Of a stretch of 14,945 nucleotides of DNA, positions 13,418-14,945 are shown piece after piece. The notes beneath the pieces were generated by a model. That model did no database searches, had not been told where the DNA came from, and saw only the letters and a program-made list of their open reading frames with translations. Source of the stretch: Pseudomonadota bacterium (GTDB lineage: Bacteria; Pseudomonadota; Alphaproteobacteria; Rhizobiales; Xanthobacteraceae); NCBI GenBank assembly GCA_023434095.1, contig JAEYTJ010000373.1, positions 1 to 14,945 of the forward strand, given 5' to 3'. Position numbers and translations under genes: made by a program. The number at the start of each line of letters is the position of its first letter. Positions within the stretch are counted from its first letter, which is position 1.

Positions 13418-14945
13418 AGCGGCATCGCCGCGACGCTGCCGTCGATCAGGTCCGGAAGCGCGGCGAAGACGGCGGCGAATTCGTCGATCATCGCCTCGCC
13501 AAGGACGGCGGCGGTCCCGTCGACGTCCGGCAGCACGAGGGAGAGGCCGATCCGCTCGCCGGGCACCACGATGCCGGTGAGGCTGTAGGCGGATTTCAGC
13601 CCGTTGTGGACGCTCTCCACTCGTAGCCCGGTGGCCCCGGCCCAGGCGTCCGAGCCCGCCGGCATGTTCTCCACCACCAGCAGCGTGTCGAACAGCGCGC
13701 TGGCGCGGTCGCCGACCCCGGCGGCTTCCGCCGCCTCCATCAGCGACAGTTGCGCCAGCGACTGCAGGGCGGCGATCTGGCGCTGCACCTCCTGAGCAAG
13801 GGAGAGCAGAGGGCTGGCCGGCGCAAAGCGCAGCCGCACCGGCAGGTTGTTGATGAACAGGCCGACCATCTGCTCGACACCTGGCACCTGCGGCGGACGG
13901 CCGGACAGCGTGGTGCAGAAGACCGTGTCCTCGACACCCCGCCGTGCTGCCGTCCACAGGCCCCAGGCGAGATGCGCCAGGGTGGCGATGGTGAGGCCGC
14001 GCCGGCGCGAGAGATCGCTCAGCGCCTTGCTCTGCGCCACCGGAAGCGGACGGCGGACAGTGATATAGGTCCCTGCGTCCTTCCCCGCCGCGTGCAGCGC
14101 CGGCTGGGCCGGAGCGCCGGCGAGGAGCGGCACGAACGCCGCCCGCATCGCCTCGCGTTCGAGCGTCGCCGTCCAGGCGATGAAATCGCGGAAGCGCACC
14201 GGCGGCGGCAGCGCCGGGGGCATGCCGCGCCGCAAGGCCTCATAGGCGGCGCGGGCTTCGCGCTCCAGCTGGGCGAGGCACCAGCCATCCGCCAGCATGT
14301 GGTGGAAGGAGGCGATGAGATAGGCCTCGCCGGCTCCGACCCGAATCAGGATCAGCCGGGCGAGCGGGCCGGCCTCGAGGTCGAATCCGTCGGCGCGGTC
14401 CTGCGCGAGACGCTCCTCCAGCCGCTCCGGGCTGAATTCCGGCCAGGTTTCCAGCTCCACCGGCGGCGGGGCGCTGCGGCGGACGATCTGAAGCGGGCGC
14501 TCCAGCCCGCGCCAGCGGAACACGGTGCGCAACACCGGGTGCCGCTCGAACACCAGCGCCCACGCCTTGCGCAGGGCGGCGATGTCGAGCGTGCCGGTGA
14601 AGCGCATGCAGCTTTGCTCGAAATTCACGGTGGAGCCCTGCCGGCTCAGCGAATGCAGCAGCATCGCCTCCTGCATCGGCGAGAGCGGGTAGATGTCCTC
14701 GATGTCGGGGCAGGAGCCGGCCAGCCGCTCCAGTTCCGCCGCCGCGAGGCCGGCGAGGGGGAAGTCGCCCGGCGTGAGCAGCGGCGCAGCCTGCTCCTGC
14801 GCCCAGCCGGCGATGGCGCGCAGTGTCTCGGCAAGGGCGGCGAGCCGTGCCTGCGCCGTCTCGGCCGGGGCGGCTTCCGACCAGCCGAGCGCAAGGCGTC
14901 CGCCGCCCACCCGCACCGTCAGTCCGGCGCGGACCGATTCCGGCA
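13168..14945 (-). CDS. NRPS segment: end of probable epimerization domain and a condensation domain, open at window edge
   Basis: The frame enters from beyond the right edge, so the start is not visible. Numbering from the GTG codon at 14916, the first 45 residues (GGGRLALGW and an Ala/Leu-rich helix) and LLTPGDFPLAGL (46-57) match the junction commonly found after an epimerization domain. A condensation domain follows: DIYPLSPMQEAMLLHS (74-89), catalytic HHMLADG (205-211, bases 14284-14304), and GRPPQVPGVEQMVGLFINNLPVR later. The DGWC after the histidines fits a D-C-L type domain accepting a D-configured donor. Homology ends at AAMPLPPP near 13411; the remaining translation down to 13168 is Arg/Ser/Pro-rich and meaningless, because the true sequence continues in another frame (12245-13417). 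It catalyses peptide-bond formation on the downstream carrier domain. Confidence 0.85.
   Translation of the reverse strand, partial: PESVRAGLTVRVGGGRLALGWSEAAPAETAQARLAALAETLRAIAGWAQEQAAPLLTPGDFPLAGLAAAELERLAGSCPDIEDIYPLSPMQEAMLLHSLSRQGSTVNFEQSCMRFTGTLDIAALRKAWALVFERHPVLRTVFRWRGLERPLQIVRRSAPPPVELETWPEFSPERLEERLAQDRADGFDLEAGPLARLILIRVGAGEAYLIASFHHMLADGWCLAQLEREARAAYEALRRGMPPALPPPVRFRDFIAWTATLEREAMRAAFVPLLAGAPAQPALHAAGKDAGTYITVRRPLPVAQSKALSDLSRRRGLTIATLAHLAWGLWTAARRGVEDTVFCTTLSGRPPQVPGVEQMVGLFINNLPVRLRFAPASPLLSLAQEVQRQIAALQSLAQLSLMEAAEAAGVGDRASALFDTLLVVENMPAGSDAWAGATGLRVESVHNGLKSAYSLTGIVVPGERIGLSLVLPDVDGTAAVLGEAMIDEFAAVFAALPDLIDGSVAAMPLPPPPPRSPARRMPGRLRWRTSRHPLPMATAPRRWRWKCSPHSSAAVSASPKTCSRPGSPRWALPRRRRGCPSASAGPSPSRR
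13409..13417 (-). other. Nine-base homopolymer where the NRPS reading frame breaks
   Basis: Nine G on the plus strand (nine C in the mRNA) lie between the condensation and carrier domains. Upstream codons read CTC-CCC-CCC-CCG here, while the carrier/thioesterase frame requires CCC-CCC-CCC-GCC. Ten or seven C would make one continuous frame with a Pro/Ala linker. A sequencing or assembly miscount is the simplest cause; slippage or true mutation are alternatives. Confidence 0.85.

Noticed and set aside
1..14945. CRISPR arrays, tRNA or rRNA genes, insertion sequences, attachment sites
   Set aside because: I looked for regular direct repeats, cloverleaf-like segments and transposase motifs on both strands and saw none; coding density is nearly complete and no gap exceeds 170 bases.

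Overview
This GC-rich window reads as chromosomal DNA from an alphaproteobacterium, most likely of the Hyphomicrobiales (Rhizobiales). That placement is inferred from an Omp25/Omp31-type outer-membrane protein, a glutathione-dependent formaldehyde operon and NodT-type efflux genes. No rRNA, tRNA or marker gene fixes the genus.

Left part (+ strand, 1-3145): the 3' part of an Omp25-family beta-barrel gene ends at 847 with a strong GC hairpin behind it. A 162-base gap follows, then a 711-residue polytopic membrane glycosyltransferase. It is a GT-C (PMT/ArnT-like, family 39) enzyme whose N-terminus resembles a GtrA-type lipid-linked-sugar flippase.

Middle (- strand, 3173-5530): a compact formaldehyde detoxification operon, frmR - class III alcohol dehydrogenase - S-formylglutathione hydrolase. 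FrmR keeps Pro2 and Cys35, the pair known to be cross-linked by formaldehyde in E. coli FrmR. In front of frmR lies a perfect 9-bp inverted repeat around GGCGGG that fits the CsoR/RcnR/FrmR operator type and overlaps a plausible promoter.

Right part (- strand, 5583-14945): one long apparent operon entering from beyond the right edge. It encodes the C-terminal end of a nonribosomal peptide synthetase (tail of a probable epimerization domain, condensation domain, carrier domain, thioesterase), a NodT-type outer-membrane lipoprotein, a periplasmic adaptor, an RND permease and an Sfp-type phosphopantetheinyl transferase. Gene spacings are 24 bp, a 4-bp overlap, 11 bp and 1 bp, so this looks like one cassette that makes, activates and exports a peptide metabolite. 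Two features stand out: the last synthetase module has no adenylation domain, and the reading frame breaks at a 9-base C tract (G tract on the + strand) exactly between the condensation and carrier domains. The metabolite cannot be named, because the specificity-determining modules lie outside the window.
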